Source of the DNA: DATJGS01 sp035494735 | GTDB lineage: Bacteria; Eisenbacteria; RBG-16-71-46 | Reading direction: 5' to 3' | NCBI GenBank assembly: GCA_035494735.1 | Contig: DATJGS010000003.1 | Coordinates: 27,184 to 91,183 of the forward strand | DNA length: 64,000 nucleotides | Part shown: positions 22,563 to 31,869 of the stretch, one piece after another | Layout: every line of letters begins with the position of its first letter | How positions within the stretch are numbered: the stretch's first letter is position 1 | Translations under genes and position numbers: made by a program | Notes under the pieces: model-generated | The model's database searches: none | Told to the model about the DNA's origin: nothing | What the model saw: only the letters and a program-made list of their open reading frames with translations

Positions 22563-25535
22563 ATGAAAACCCTTCGCGTTCTGGCGTGGACGGTCGTGGC
22601 CGTGTGCGTCGCGGGCTCAGCGCTCGCGGCGCCCATCGCGGGCGGGGCGCGACGCGCCCAGCCCGCACGCTCCACGCTCGTCGACAACAGCCAGCGCATC
22701 GACATCAACAACGTGTCGATGGTGGTGACGAACACGGGATCGTTCGCCTACGACAAGCTGACCGGCAACGCCGGACTCGAGTTCCCGAAGGGGACCGGCA
22801 AGACCGCGGTGTTCGCGGCCGGATTGTGGATCGGCGCGAAGGTCGGCGGGATCACACGCGTGGCGGTGGCCGAGTACTCGGACGAGTACGGTCCGGGCGC
22901 GATGGTCGGCAACGTGGCCGACGATCCGAACAAGGCCGAGTACAAGGTCTACAAGCTGGACCGGGTGTACGACGACACGGCGACGCGCGACGCCGTGCTG
23001 GCTGACTACAACGCGGGCGCCGTGCCGCACGGCGCCCCCGTGGTCACGGTCCAGGGCGATGGTTCGCTCGACATCCTCGGCGACCAGATGACGTGGGCCG
23101 TGTACAACGACGCGGACCCGGCGAACCACACGAACCGCGCCGGCGACAACGGGCAGAGTGCGGCGAATCGTGTGCTCGGCGTCGAGATCCAGCAGACCAC
23201 GTTCGCGTTCAATCGCCAGGGCGCGCTCGGCAACACGATCTTCATCAAGTACCGGATCATCAACAAGGGCGTGAACACGCTGGACAGCATGTTCGTGTCG
23301 CAGTGGAGCGATCCGGACCTGGGCGGAGCCGGTGACGACCTCGTCGGCTGCGATCCGTCGCTCGGTCTCGGCTACGTGTACAACGCGACGAACGCGGACC
23401 AGCTGTACAGCGGGCAACCGCCCGCGGTCGGCTACGACTTCTTCAAGGGCCCGACCATTCCCGGCCCGATCACGCTGGGCATGACGTCGTTCAACAAGTA
23501 CATCAACGGCACCGACCCCAACACGGCGTTCAAGAGCTACAACTACATGAAGGGGTTGGACGCGGACGGCAACATCGTCATCAATCCGGTGACGAGCTCG
23601 CCGACGACGTTCCAGGTGTCCGGGGATCCGGTCACCGGCTCCGGCTGGCTGGACGCGAGCCCGGCCGATCGCCGTCTCATGCTGTCGAGCGGTCCGTTCA
23701 CGATGGCGACCGGCGACACGCAGGAGGTCGTCGCCGCGATCGTGGTCGGCCAGAGCAAGAACCGACTGGCCAGCATCTCGCTCATGAAGTTCTTCGACAC
23801 GTTCGCGCAGACCGCGTTCGACGCGAACTTCGATCTGCCGAATCCGCCGCAGAGCCCGCGCGTCACGCCGTCGACGCGTGACGGCTCGGTATTCCTGTCG
23901 TGGGACACGCGCGCCGAGAACTACAACCAGGCGCCGTACCAGTTCGAAGGCTACGTCGTGTACCAGGGCGCCTCGGTGGCGGGTCCGTTCACGCGGATCG
24001 CGACCTACGACAAGGTGGACGGCATCACGACCGTGGTCGACGATGACTTCAACGAGGACCAGGGCCTGATCCTGCCGATCGGCAAGGCGTTCGGCCAGGA
24101 CGTGGGGCTCAAGTACGGCATCGAACTCGACCAGGATGCGGTGCGCGGCGGCCCGCTGTTCGTGGGGCAGAAGTACTTCTTCGCGGTCACCGCGTATGCC
24201 GTCGACTTGAGCGGCTTCCCGAAGGTGCTGGAATCCGCGTTCCAGGTGATTCCGGTCATCCCGCAGACGCCGGCCGCGGGGACGGATCTCGCGAGCGCGC
24301 AAATCGGCCCGATCGCGCAGGGCCAGGTCGTCGCGAATCCGAACGGGAGCACCGACATCGTCACCAGCACGGTCATCGAGCCGGAGAACGTGCTCAACGC
24401 GGACTACCGCGTCGGTTTCAAGCCGGCCGGACCGACGAGCACCGAGATCACGTGGTACCTGGTGCGCACGGTCGGGGCGACGGTCGACACGGTCATCAAC
24501 AACTGGACCGACTTCGCGGGTGACGACGCGAACCCGATCGTGGACGGCATCCAGGTCAAGATCGTCAGCCAGCCGCCCGGCCTGCTCGCGCGCGTCAGCT
24601 ACGTCGACACGACGGGCGGCAATCCCGCGGCGATCCAGGGCGTCGATGAAGGGCTGCCGTTCTTCGGCGGCGGCGCCGGCTACGCCGCGGATCTGTTCGG
24701 CTCGTCCATCGCGTCGGGTTCGACGGGCCCGAACGTCACGGTCCGCTTCACGGGCGGCCCGGCCGGACAGAAGGCCTACCGCTACGAGCGCTGCAACTGT
24801 TCGCCGCGCACGTACCTCATCCAGAACTTCGTCGACGTGCCGTTCAAGGTGTACGACACGGACTCGAACACTCAGCTGAACGTCGCGTTCCTGGAGAACG
24901 CCCCGGGCACGATCGACGACGGCATCTGGGATCCCGACGACAGTCCGGACGGACAGCGCGAGCTCCTGTGGGTGATGAGCAGCACGTATACGGGGACCAT
25001 CGACTCGACGTACTTCAAGGACCCGACGCTGACGGACGTGCTGAACGGCAACATCGACTTCTGGTACGCGGTGTGGCCGAACCGGACATCGGCGGGCGCG
25101 GTCATCGATGCCGGCGACAAGCTGCTGTTCACGACGAGCATCCCGTCTTCGGCGAACGACTACTTCACGTTCTCGACGACGGCCGCGAATCGCAGCGACG
25201 CGGCGCTGGCCAAGTCCGAGATGGCGCGCATCCGCGCCGTTCCGAACCCGTACTTCAGCCACTCCACGTACGAAACGAACCAGTTCAGCCGAGTCCTCAA
25301 GTTCACGCATCTGCCCGCGCGCTGCACCGTGCGCATCTTCAACCTGGCAGGCGACAAAGTGCGGACACTCGACAAGAACGACGATACGTCCCAACTCACC
25401 TGGGATCTCGAAACCGACCACGGCCTTCCGGTCGGCAGCGGGATCTACATCTTCCACGTCGACGCGCCCGGCTTCGGCACCCACGTGGGCAAGGTCGCCG
25501 TGTTCATGGAGAAGGAGCGCCTGAACAACTTCTGA
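22563..25535 (+). CDS. Giant secreted Fn3 protein with FlgD/type-IX-like C-terminal module
   Basis: 990 residues from the ATG at 22563 (GAGAGGA upstream), with signal peptide VVAVCVAGSALA-AP. The first ~420 residues are a repeated beta-rich region seen in proteins of this kind (TGNAGLEFPKGTGKTAVFAAGLWIGA), with a long stretch discussing no known catalytic motif. An Fn3 module lies at about residues 440-560 (PRVTPSTRDGSVFLSWD; FEGYVVYQG). The last ~90 residues (IRAVPNPYFSHSTY... CTVRIFNLAGDKVRTL... GSGIYIFHVDAPG) match the FlgD_ig/T9SS type A sorting pattern. It lies 38 bases after the receptor and just before PorV, consistent with secretion through a type IX-like route. Function unknown. Confidence 0.83.
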   Translation: MKTLRVLAWTVVAVCVAGSALAAPIAGGARRAQPARSTLVDNSQRIDINNVSMVVTNTGSFAYDKLTGNAGLEFPKGTGKTAVFAAGLWIGAKVGGITRVAVAEYSDEYGPGAMVGNVADDPNKAEYKVYKLDRVYDDTATRDAVLADYNAGAVPHGAPVVTVQGDGSLDILGDQMTWAVYNDADPANHTNRAGDNGQSAANRVLGVEIQQTTFAFNRQGALGNTIFIKYRIINKGVNTLDSMFVSQWSDPDLGGAGDDLVGCDPSLGLGYVYNATNADQLYSGQPPAVGYDFFKGPTIPGPITLGMTSFNKYINGTDPNTAFKSYNYMKGLDADGNIVINPVTSSPTTFQVSGDPVTGSGWLDASPADRRLMLSSGPFTMATGDTQEVVAAIVVGQSKNRLASISLMKFFDTFAQTAFDANFDLPNPPQSPRVTPSTRDGSVFLSWDTRAENYNQAPYQFEGYVVYQGASVAGPFTRIATYDKVDGITTVVDDDFNEDQGLILPIGKAFGQDVGLKYGIELDQDAVRGGPLFVGQKYFFAVTAYAVDLSGFPKVLESAFQVIPVIPQTPAAGTDLASAQIGPIAQGQVVANPNGSTDIVTSTVIEPENVLNADYRVGFKPAGPTSTEITWYLVRTVGATVDTVINNWTDFAGDDANPIVDGIQVKIVSQPPGLLARVSYVDTTGGNPAAIQGVDEGLPFFGGGAGYAADLFGSSIASGSTGPNVTVRFTGGPAGQKAYRYERCNCSPRTYLIQNFVDVPFKVYDTDSNTQLNVAFLENAPGTIDDGIWDPDDSPDGQRELLWVMSSTYTGTIDSTYFKDPTLTDVLNGNIDFWYAVWPNRTSAGAVIDAGDKLLFTTSIPSSANDYFTFSTTAANRSDAALAKSEMARIRAVPNPYFSHSTYETNQFSRVLKFTHLPARCTVRIFNLAGDKVRTLDKNDDTSQLTWDLETDHGLPVGSGIYIFHVDAPGFGTHVGKVAVFMEKERLNNF

Positions 25536-25591
25536 GTTCCGGCGAAACCCACATGACCGATCGACTTTGTGACCGAGAGGAGCGGAAGACG

Positions 25592-26614
25592 ATGAGGACG
25601 ATTCGATGGATGGGGGTGGCCTTGGCCATCCTGACGGTGGGGGTTGGCACCAGCTGGGCCGGCTCCACGCAGCGACTGGGAACCGCCGGCGCGCCGGAGT
25701 TGCGGCTGCCGGTGGGCGCGCGCAGCACGGCGCTGGCCGGGGCCAACATCGGCGACGTGTCCGGCGTCGAGGCCCTGTACTTCAATCCGGCGGGGCTGGC
25801 CGGCAGCGACAACGCGACCCAGGTCATGTTCAGCCACACCGACTACCTGGCCGGCATGGGACTCAACTACGTGGGCATCGGCCGTTCACTCGGCGGCCTC
25901 GGGATGATCGGCGTCAGCGTAAAGGTGCTCAGCATCGGCGACATCGAGAAGACCACCGAGACCGCGCCGGACGGCACGGGCGAGATCTTCTCGCCCACGT
26001 TCAGCACGCTCGGCCTGACGTACGCCAAGCGCATGACCGACCGCGTCAACTTCGGCGGCACGGCCTACTACGTGTCCGAGCACATCATGCAGGAGACGGC
26101 CGCCGGCGTGGCGTTCGACTTCGGCTTCCAGTACGACACCGGCTACCACGGCATGAAGCTGGGGATGGCCATGAAGAACTTCGGGCCGAATCTGAACTTC
26201 TCCGGCAGCGACTTCGAGCTGAACCAGCGGCTGAACGTCGACGACCCTCAGTCGGGCAACAAGACGCTGGCCCTGAGCTCGGCGAATTTCGAGATGCCCT
26301 CGACGTTTCAGCTCGCGCTGTCGCTGCCGCTCGTTCAGGGCGTGAACACGTTCGCGCTGCACGGGCTGTACCAGAACAACAGCTTCGACGTGGACGAGGG
26401 CCGCGTGGGCGCCGAGTTCGTGCTCCACAAGGTCTTCGCGCTGCGCGGCGGGTACAAGATCACGTCGAACAGCGACGATCTGTTCGGGCTCAGCTACGGC
26501 GCGGGAGTGCGCGTCCCGCTCGGCGCCACGCAGATGTGGGTCGACTACGCCGGACAGACGGTCAGCAACTTCTTCGACGACGTCCAGCACGTCTCGCTGA
26601 ACATGCTGTTCTAG
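25592..26614 (+). CDS. PorV/PorQ family outer-membrane protein
   Basis: 340 residues from the ATG at 25592, preceded by GAGAGGAGCGG. The signal peptide ends SWA-GS. The conserved start of PorV/PorQ proteins is clear: GAPELRLPVGARSTALAGAN followed by EALYFNPAGLAG, then a FadL-like 14-strand barrel and a C-terminal aromatic (NMLF). In Bacteroidetes PorV shuttles type IX substrates to the attachment complex. Its position directly after a protein with a type-IX-like C-terminus supports a related job here, but no PorK/L/M/N or Sov gene lies in this window. Confidence 0.87.
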   Translation: MRTIRWMGVALAILTVGVGTSWAGSTQRLGTAGAPELRLPVGARSTALAGANIGDVSGVEALYFNPAGLAGSDNATQVMFSHTDYLAGMGLNYVGIGRSLGGLGMIGVSVKVLSIGDIEKTTETAPDGTGEIFSPTFSTLGLTYAKRMTDRVNFGGTAYYVSEHIMQETAAGVAFDFGFQYDTGYHGMKLGMAMKNFGPNLNFSGSDFELNQRLNVDDPQSGNKTLALSSANFEMPSTFQLALSLPLVQGVNTFALHGLYQNNSFDVDEGRVGAEFVLHKVFALRGGYKITSNSDDLFGLSYGAGVRVPLGATQMWVDYAGQTVSNFFDDVQHVSLNMLF

Positions 26615-26640
26615 AGACCGCCTTCACGGCGAAACACGAA

Positions 26641-26675
26641 GGCCCGGGTCCCTTCACGGGGACCCGGGCCGTTTT
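26641..26675 (+). terminator. Intrinsic terminator between PorV-like gene and glutamate dehydrogenase
   Basis: A perfect 12-bp stem (GGCCCGGGTCCC with GGGACCCGGGCC) and loop TTCACG are followed by GTTTTCGTG. It separates two convergent genes. Confidence 0.88.
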
Positions 26676-26692
26676 CGTGATCGGAGCCGGCG

Positions 26693-27961
26693 TCAGGCGT
26701 ACACGCCGCGCAGCATGATGACCTTCACCACGCGCTCGATCGCGACCATGAACGCCGCGACGCGCATGTTGACGCGGTGTTCCACCGCCTTCGCGAGCAC
26801 ACCCTGGAACGCCTCGACCATCGTGTGCTCGAGCCGCTCGTTCACTTCCTTCTCGGGCCAATAGAGGCCCATGCGGTTCTGCACCCACTCGAAGTAGGAA
26901 ACCGTCACGCCGCCCGAGTTGCACAGGATGTCGGGGATCACGAACACGCCCTTCTTCTCGAGGATGATGTCGGCATCGGGCGTGGTGGGCCCATTCGCGC
27001 CCTCGGCGATGATCTTGGCCTTGACGCGGTCCGCGTTCTCGACCGTGATCTGGCTCTCGAGCGCGGCCGGCACCAGGATGTCGCAGTCCACTTCGATGAT
27101 CGACGTGGTGAGCGGCTGGCTGCCGGGGAAGCCCTTGACCCCGCGGTGGTCGGCGACCCAGCTCAGGAGCGCCGGGATGTCGAGGCCGGCCGGGTTGTGG
27201 ATCGCGCCGCTGATGTCCGAGGCGGCGACGACCTTGGCGCCTTGCTTGGCCAGCAGGTCGGCGGAGACCGAACCCACGTTGCCGAAGCCCTGCACCGCCA
27301 CACGCGCGCCCTTCAAAGGCAGCTTGAGGTGCGCGCACGCGTCGCGCACGCACAGCCAGACGCCGCGGCCCGTCGCCTCACGCCGCCCGGCCGATCCGCC
27401 GACTTCCAGCGGCTTGCCGGTCACGACCGCGTACTCCGTGCGCCGTTCATGCATGGAGTACGTGTCGACGATCCAGGCCATGATCTGCGAGTCGGTGTTC
27501 ACGTCCGGCGCGGGCACGTCGCTCTCGGGTCCGAACAGGTCGGAGAGGTCGGCCGCGTAGCGACGCGTCAGGCGCTCCAGTTCGCCCTTGGAGAGCTTCG
27601 ACGGATCGCACTCGATGCCGCCCTTGCCGCCGCCGAATGGAATGTTCACGACCGCGCACTTCCACGTCATCCACGCGGCCAGCGCTTCGACCTCTTCGAG
27701 GGTGACCTGCGGGTGGTAGCGGATGCCGCCCTTGGCCGGTCCGCGCACGATGCTGTGCTGCACGCGGTACCCGGTGAACACGTGAATCGTGCCGTCGTCC
27801 ATCTGGATCGGCAGCGACACGATGGTCGCGCGCCGCGGGCGCTTGATGACTTCCTTGATGCCCTCCGCCAGGTTCAGCCGCGCCGCCGCCTCTTCGAACT
27901 GGCGTTCGGCGTTGGCGAGCGGGTTCAACTCCTTCTGAATGTTGGCGCCTTCAGCAGGCAT
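26693..27961 (-). CDS. Glutamate dehydrogenase (Glu/Leu/Phe/Val dehydrogenase family)
   Basis: 422 residues, the size of hexameric small GDHs such as RocG/GudB. It converts glutamate to 2-oxoglutarate and ammonia or the reverse. Visible motifs: the substrate-binding K in GPAKGGIRYHP, the catalytic lysine loop NIPFGGGKGGIECDP, and the dinucleotide fold VAVQGFGNVGS with DISGAI after beta-2. The end (NMRVAAFMVAIERV) is typical. GGAGGATCCC precedes the ATG at 27961. It stands alone with its own promoter. NAD versus NADP preference cannot be decided securely, though the D in ASDISG favours NAD. Confidence 0.96.
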   Translation of the reverse strand: MPAEGANIQKELNPLANAERQFEEAAARLNLAEGIKEVIKRPRRATIVSLPIQMDDGTIHVFTGYRVQHSIVRGPAKGGIRYHPQVTLEEVEALAAWMTWKCAVVNIPFGGGKGGIECDPSKLSKGELERLTRRYAADLSDLFGPESDVPAPDVNTDSQIMAWIVDTYSMHERRTEYAVVTGKPLEVGGSAGRREATGRGVWLCVRDACAHLKLPLKGARVAVQGFGNVGSVSADLLAKQGAKVVAASDISGAIHNPAGLDIPALLSWVADHRGVKGFPGSQPLTTSIIEVDCDILVPAALESQITVENADRVKAKIIAEGANGPTTPDADIILEKKGVFVIPDILCNSGGVTVSYFEWVQNRMGLYWPEKEVNERLEHTMVEAFQGVLAKAVEHRVNMRVAAFMVAIERVVKVIMLRGVYA

Positions 27962-28091
27962 GGGATCCTCCACCGACTCGGACGATGACTTCCTGACGGC
28001 CGTCGGTGCTTGTCCTCGCGGCCCACGAGAGAGCGCGCGAATCGGTGAGTGAGCACGCAGCGGGCATTTGCTCGGAGCGAAAACGGGCGGC

Positions 28092-28121
28092 AGTATAGCC
28101 CCCGCGTCCCCACGCGAACAA
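28092..28121 (-). promoter_or_regulatory. Promoter of the glutamate dehydrogenase gene
   Basis: On the minus strand TTGTTC (28121-28116) and TATACT (28097-28092) are separated by 18 bases. The leader is about 125 bases long. TATACT is the best -10 match in the region. Confidence 0.65.
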
Positions 28122-28212
28122 GGAACGCGGGCCAACGACCGCGTCGCAACGGCGCCCCGCGCCGGGCACCCGCGCTGCGAAATCTCGGACGGCCCTGCGG
28201 CGCGCCGTGCGG

Positions 28213-29028
28213 TCAGTGCGGTCCCAGGTAGTAGATCTTGAGCTGGCCCCACAGCATGTCCGCGGGCAGCGTGGCCGCCCCGTCCACGCGGGCGTCGCCG
28301 CGTGCCGCGAGCGGCGAGGCCGGTCCCGCAGCGCCCGCCGCTGCGCGGAGCGCCGCGTCTGGGGGAGGCGCGCGCCGGAGGATGGCCTGCGCGATGTTGC
28401 CGCCCTCGGTCTCGTCCTCCCAGCGGTCGATCCACCAGCGGTTGTGGTCCGGCTTGAAGCCCTGGTTCTTCAGCTCGAGCGGGATCGCCGCGGAGTCGCC
28501 GGCCACGAGATAGAACAAGGCCGGGCCCTTCACTTCCGTCTGTCCGTCTCCGGTCGTGATGCGCAGCAGCACCTGGGCGCGGATCTGCTTGTGCCAGCCG
28601 GGATCCATGCCGGGGCGCGCGTCCGGTACGGCGACGAGGTCCGACGTGTAGTCGAACGAGATGTTGCTGGCGGGCGGCGCGTCGGGCGTGCCGGTGACGA
28701 ACAGCTTCTCGGCGCTCTGCAATTCGTCCTCGCGGATCCACGGGCGGTCGAAGTTGTTACCCGCCGAGTCGCGCGTCGAGAACTTGAACACGTACGTGTC
28801 GGTGAAGATCTCGCGGTACTCGGCGATCGCGCGATTCTTGTAGCACCACTGGAGCAGGCGCAGCACGTTCGCCGCGGACGTGGGGACGGGAGGTGGCGTC
28901 GGCGGCGCGCCGCCGGCCGCGATCCGCGGGTCGAACGGATTGAAACAGCCGGTCAGGGGCAGCACGACGACGACCAGGGCAAACGCTCGCGCGAAGCGGC
29001 GCATGGCTGCTCTGTGGAATGCGTTCAT
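28213..29028 (-). CDS. Putative lipoprotein, third gene of the barrel operon
   Basis: 271 residues. The start ATG at 29028 overlaps the upstream stop (ATGA). The N-terminus has three arginines, FALVVVVLPLTGC lipobox (LTGC) and then a proline-rich linker (PPTPPPVPTS). The body begins with LRLLQWCYKNRAIAEYREIFTDTYVF, resembling NTF2-like/SnoaL-type domains in layout, but no catalytic residue pattern is decisive. The C-terminus is Ala-rich and ends WGQLKIYYLGPH. It likely forms an envelope complex with the sister lipoprotein and the large barrel. Function unknown. Confidence 0.8.
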   Translation of the reverse strand: MNAFHRAAMRRFARAFALVVVVLPLTGCFNPFDPRIAAGGAPPTPPPVPTSAANVLRLLQWCYKNRAIAEYREIFTDTYVFKFSTRDSAGNNFDRPWIREDELQSAEKLFVTGTPDAPPASNISFDYTSDLVAVPDARPGMDPGWHKQIRAQVLLRITTGDGQTEVKGPALFYLVAGDSAAIPLELKNQGFKPDHNRWWIDRWEDETEGGNIAQAILRRAPPPDAALRAAAGAAGPASPLAARGDARVDGAATLPADMLWGQLKIYYLGPH

Positions 29029-29672
29029 CGGTAGTCGATCCTCCGCGCGCTGAAGCTCTTGTCTTCCTGAGCCGGCGGCGTCACGCCGATCGAGGGATCC
29101 ACGTGATCCGTCCACTTGACCAGGAACCAGCGCGTGCCGTTGCTCACCATCTCGAGGTCGGCCAACCCGATCGCGATGCGCTCCGCATCGCCTTCCGTGG
29201 GGAGAGCGTACACCTGGTACTTCCGATAGAGAATGACGTGTCGATCCTCGATCACGTCGTGCAGGTTCGGGTCGGGATTGGGACTCCATTGCATATCGTA
29301 GGCCGTCGAACGCAATCCCACGAAGCCGCCGAAGAAGCGCCGCTCCTCGTCGAGGCCCCAGGGCGGAGCGACAGTCAGGCCCACGTTGATGATGACGGCC
29401 GGATCGAACGTGGCGCTGAACGCGCCGCCGTTGTCGGCCGTGCCGAGAGCGCCGGTGTAGGCATCCGGACCGTTGCCCTGGGCCTTGGCGTCCAGCCCGA
29501 GCGCCATCGTCGCGAGCAGCGAGTCGGGATCCGTGTAATTCGTGCGTACGAATACGCCCGCGCCGCCGCCTTCGGGCGTCGCGGGGCGGAACAGGTTGCA
29601 CGCCCCGACCGCGCCCGTGCACATGCCCCAGGTCGCAGCCAGCAGGAGCAGGGGGGCGACACGCGGTTTCAT
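29025..29672 (-). CDS. Putative lipoprotein, second gene of the barrel operon
   Basis: 215 residues with start overlapping the barrel gene stop (ATGA). The N-terminus (KPRVAPLLLLAATWGMCTGAVGAC) offers a lipobox VGAC. The body resembles the downstream lipoprotein in size and in motifs such as DRHVILYRKYQVYALP and GTRWFLVKWTDHVD, which also match the WWIDRWEDE of its neighbour, so the two may be distant paralogues with an NTF2-like fold. No function can be assigned. Confidence 0.78.
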   Translation of the reverse strand: MKPRVAPLLLLAATWGMCTGAVGACNLFRPATPEGGGAGVFVRTNYTDPDSLLATMALGLDAKAQGNGPDAYTGALGTADNGGAFSATFDPAVIINVGLTVAPPWGLDEERRFFGGFVGLRSTAYDMQWSPNPDPNLHDVIEDRHVILYRKYQVYALPTEGDAERIAIGLADLEMVSNGTRWFLVKWTDHVDPSIGVTPPAQEDKSFSARRIDYR

Positions 29673-31807
29673 TGCAAGTCCCACGACAGCTCCAGCGTTC
29701 CGCTCCAGAAGTCGGTCTGGGAGGCGGGCGAGGGCTGCGGCAATCCGGCGCTGTACGACGTCGTCCGATCCGCGCGGAAATTGCGCGCGATGTTTCCAGT
29801 CAGCTTGCCGCGGCGCCCGAGCGGCACGTTGAGGTTCGCGCCGCCCGCGAAGTTCAGGGAGCGGGTCTTGCGCTGCGGCGCGATCACGCCGTCGACCGAA
29901 TTGTCGCGGTCGATCGCCTCGTACCTGGGATTGAGCGACAGCTGCACGCTTGGAACGGGCGTGTAGCCGATGCGTACGTCGAGCGTGTAGTTGTGGCTCT
30001 GGTTCGACTCGCCGAACGCGAGGAAGCCGTCGGGCTGGCGCAGAAACGTGCCGGTGGGTTGGAACAGCACGTTGTGGATGACGTCGACGGTCAGGCGCGG
30101 CGTCAGCACGGCGTTGAGCTGCGTGTTCGTGCTGTAGTTCAAGGCCAGCGTGTTGTTCTCGGGCAGGTTCGCGTACACCAGGTAGTCGGCGCTCACCGCG
30201 TTGCGCTGCGTCGCGGTGAGCCCGGGGAGCAGGCGGTAGGTCCAGCTCCACTCCGCGCGGTACGTGTGATCCTCGTTGTTGGCCGCGGAGCTGGCGGCCG
30301 AGAGGTTGATGAGCAGGGTCCGCGTGACGTCGAGCGCCAGCGAACTGTTCAGCCGCTCGGAGCGCGTGTAGCTCCCCTCGACGCGATAGTTCTGAACGTA
30401 CTGGTCGTGATCGATGGGCACGGTCGGGTAGAAGCCGATCAGAAAGTAGCGGAACGACGAGAGCGTGACGCGCGCCGTGGCCTTGCCCACGAGGCGCGGG
30501 CCGAACGTGCGACTCGTCGTCGCGCCGATGGTGCGGACGTACAGCGACTCGCCGTAACCGCCGGTCGTGTCGCGCAGCGGGAATTCCGAGCGCGAGCGGC
30601 TCAGCGAGAAGTCGTGGTCGAGCGTCCAGCCGAGGAGCCCCCAGCGCGCGTCGTAGCCGGCGCTCTTGTCGTGCCGTCGCGATTCGGCGCCGAAGATCTG
30701 GCCGCTCAGCTGACGATTGTGCGCGGTGCGCCCGGTGAGGTTCAGGTAATGGTCGCTGTCGCGGCGCAGGCGCATGGTGGCGTCGATGCCGTCGCTCTGG
30801 GTGCGCAACTGCTGAATGGAAACCGTGTCGCGCGGCGTCTCGACCACGATGTCGCGGACGTTGTAATTGACCACGAGGCCGGCGACCGGTTCGGGCTGCA
30901 CGGTCAGCGTGCCGCGCGCGTTGCGTGTGTGATCGCTCGTGTTCAGCTGGAACTGGGTGTTGGGGATGCGCGATCGCGCCAGGTTGCCCTGGAGCTGACC
31001 GCTCATGTCCTGCGAGAACCATGGACTCGTGTAGCGCACGCGGCCGTTCACGTCGCCCGACAAGCCGCGCTTGAGCTTGTTGGGATCGCTGTCATCCACG
31101 ACGCCGGTCAGCGCGTTGAAGTTGGAGTTCAGCCCGTGGCCGGGTTGCTGCTGGCTGCGCATCGAGAGCTGGAGGTGATTCGAGGACTGGCGGTTCGTGG
31201 CGCCACCGGGATCCGCCGAGTCGTTGCGGACCAGGTCGGCCTGGGCGCCGAGCGACATGCGCGGCGAGAACTTGTACCCGGATTCCGTGGTCGAACTCCT
31301 CGTTTGCAGCAGGCTCAACTGGCCGACGGACTGGCGGCGGTTGAGGGTGATGGTCGTGATGTTGTTCACGAACAAGGGACCGCGCAGGATCGAGGTCGTC
31401 GAGTTGTTGTCCCACTCGCTCGACGTCTGCCCGACGTTGTAGGTGCTCCCGTAGTGAAACGCCGTCGAGCTCCGACCCGGGGCGGAAAGCGGATTGAACC
31501 GCTCGCGCAGGATGTACGACCCGAGGCTGTCCACCGGAAGCCCGAGGCTGTCGGCCATGGAGACGATCACTGGCAGGCGCAGGCGGTAGCGGATGGACAG
31601 GGCGCGCAGCGAATCGGGCAGCAGGTTCAGGCTGTCGGCCAGCTCGAACAGCCGGTCGAAGTGCAGCCCCAGGGTGTCGCGCAGCAACGTGGTGTCCGCG
31701 AACGCGAAGCGCGAGGACGTGGTCTGGGCGTGCCCTGGCCCGGTCAGCGAGGCCAGGGCGAGGAGCAGGGGGAGCAGGAGAGCGGAGGCACGTCTCAGCA
31801 GCGTCAT
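29669..31807 (-). CDS. Large outer-membrane beta-barrel protein
   Basis: 712 residues from the ATG at 31807. Signal peptide LLLPLLLALASLTGPGHA-Q. Residues ~30-110 carry a Leu/Asp-rich helical segment with a repeated DSL pattern (LADSLNLLPDSLRAL; MADSLGLPVDSLGSY). The rest is a series of long amphipathic strands rich in Asn, Thr, Arg and Tyr (TRTLLINLSAASSAANNEDH; YTLDVRIGYTPVPSVQL) and ends ELSWDLQ. It resembles big barrels annotated as hypothetical in FCB-type genomes. Its stop overlaps the lipoprotein gene, so barrel plus two lipoproteins form one operon. No LptD or BamA signature is seen. Confidence 0.8.
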   Translation of the reverse strand: MTLLRRASALLLPLLLALASLTGPGHAQTTSSRFAFADTTLLRDTLGLHFDRLFELADSLNLLPDSLRALSIRYRLRLPVIVSMADSLGLPVDSLGSYILRERFNPLSAPGRSSTAFHYGSTYNVGQTSSEWDNNSTTSILRGPLFVNNITTITLNRRQSVGQLSLLQTRSSTTESGYKFSPRMSLGAQADLVRNDSADPGGATNRQSSNHLQLSMRSQQQPGHGLNSNFNALTGVVDDSDPNKLKRGLSGDVNGRVRYTSPWFSQDMSGQLQGNLARSRIPNTQFQLNTSDHTRNARGTLTVQPEPVAGLVVNYNVRDIVVETPRDTVSIQQLRTQSDGIDATMRLRRDSDHYLNLTGRTAHNRQLSGQIFGAESRRHDKSAGYDARWGLLGWTLDHDFSLSRSRSEFPLRDTTGGYGESLYVRTIGATTSRTFGPRLVGKATARVTLSSFRYFLIGFYPTVPIDHDQYVQNYRVEGSYTRSERLNSSLALDVTRTLLINLSAASSAANNEDHTYRAEWSWTYRLLPGLTATQRNAVSADYLVYANLPENNTLALNYSTNTQLNAVLTPRLTVDVIHNVLFQPTGTFLRQPDGFLAFGESNQSHNYTLDVRIGYTPVPSVQLSLNPRYEAIDRDNSVDGVIAPQRKTRSLNFAGGANLNVPLGRRGKLTGNIARNFRADRTTSYSAGLPQPSPASQTDFWSGTLELSWDLQ

Positions 31808-31839
31808 GCGCGGTTGCGGGACGGCAGGGTCACGTGGAG

Positions 31840-31869
31840 AGGCTAGCATCGTGCGCGAAGGGGGGTCAA
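31840..31869 (-). promoter_or_regulatory. Promoter of the barrel-lipoprotein operon
   Basis: The minus strand reads TTGACC (31869-31864), 18 bases, then TAGCCT (31845-31840) with a TGC extended -10. The transcript should start about 25 bases before the ATG. Confidence 0.65.

Noticed and set aside
22617..25484. 955-codon minus-strand frame opposite the giant Fn3 protein
   Set aside because: Same antisense pattern; no start region or domain.
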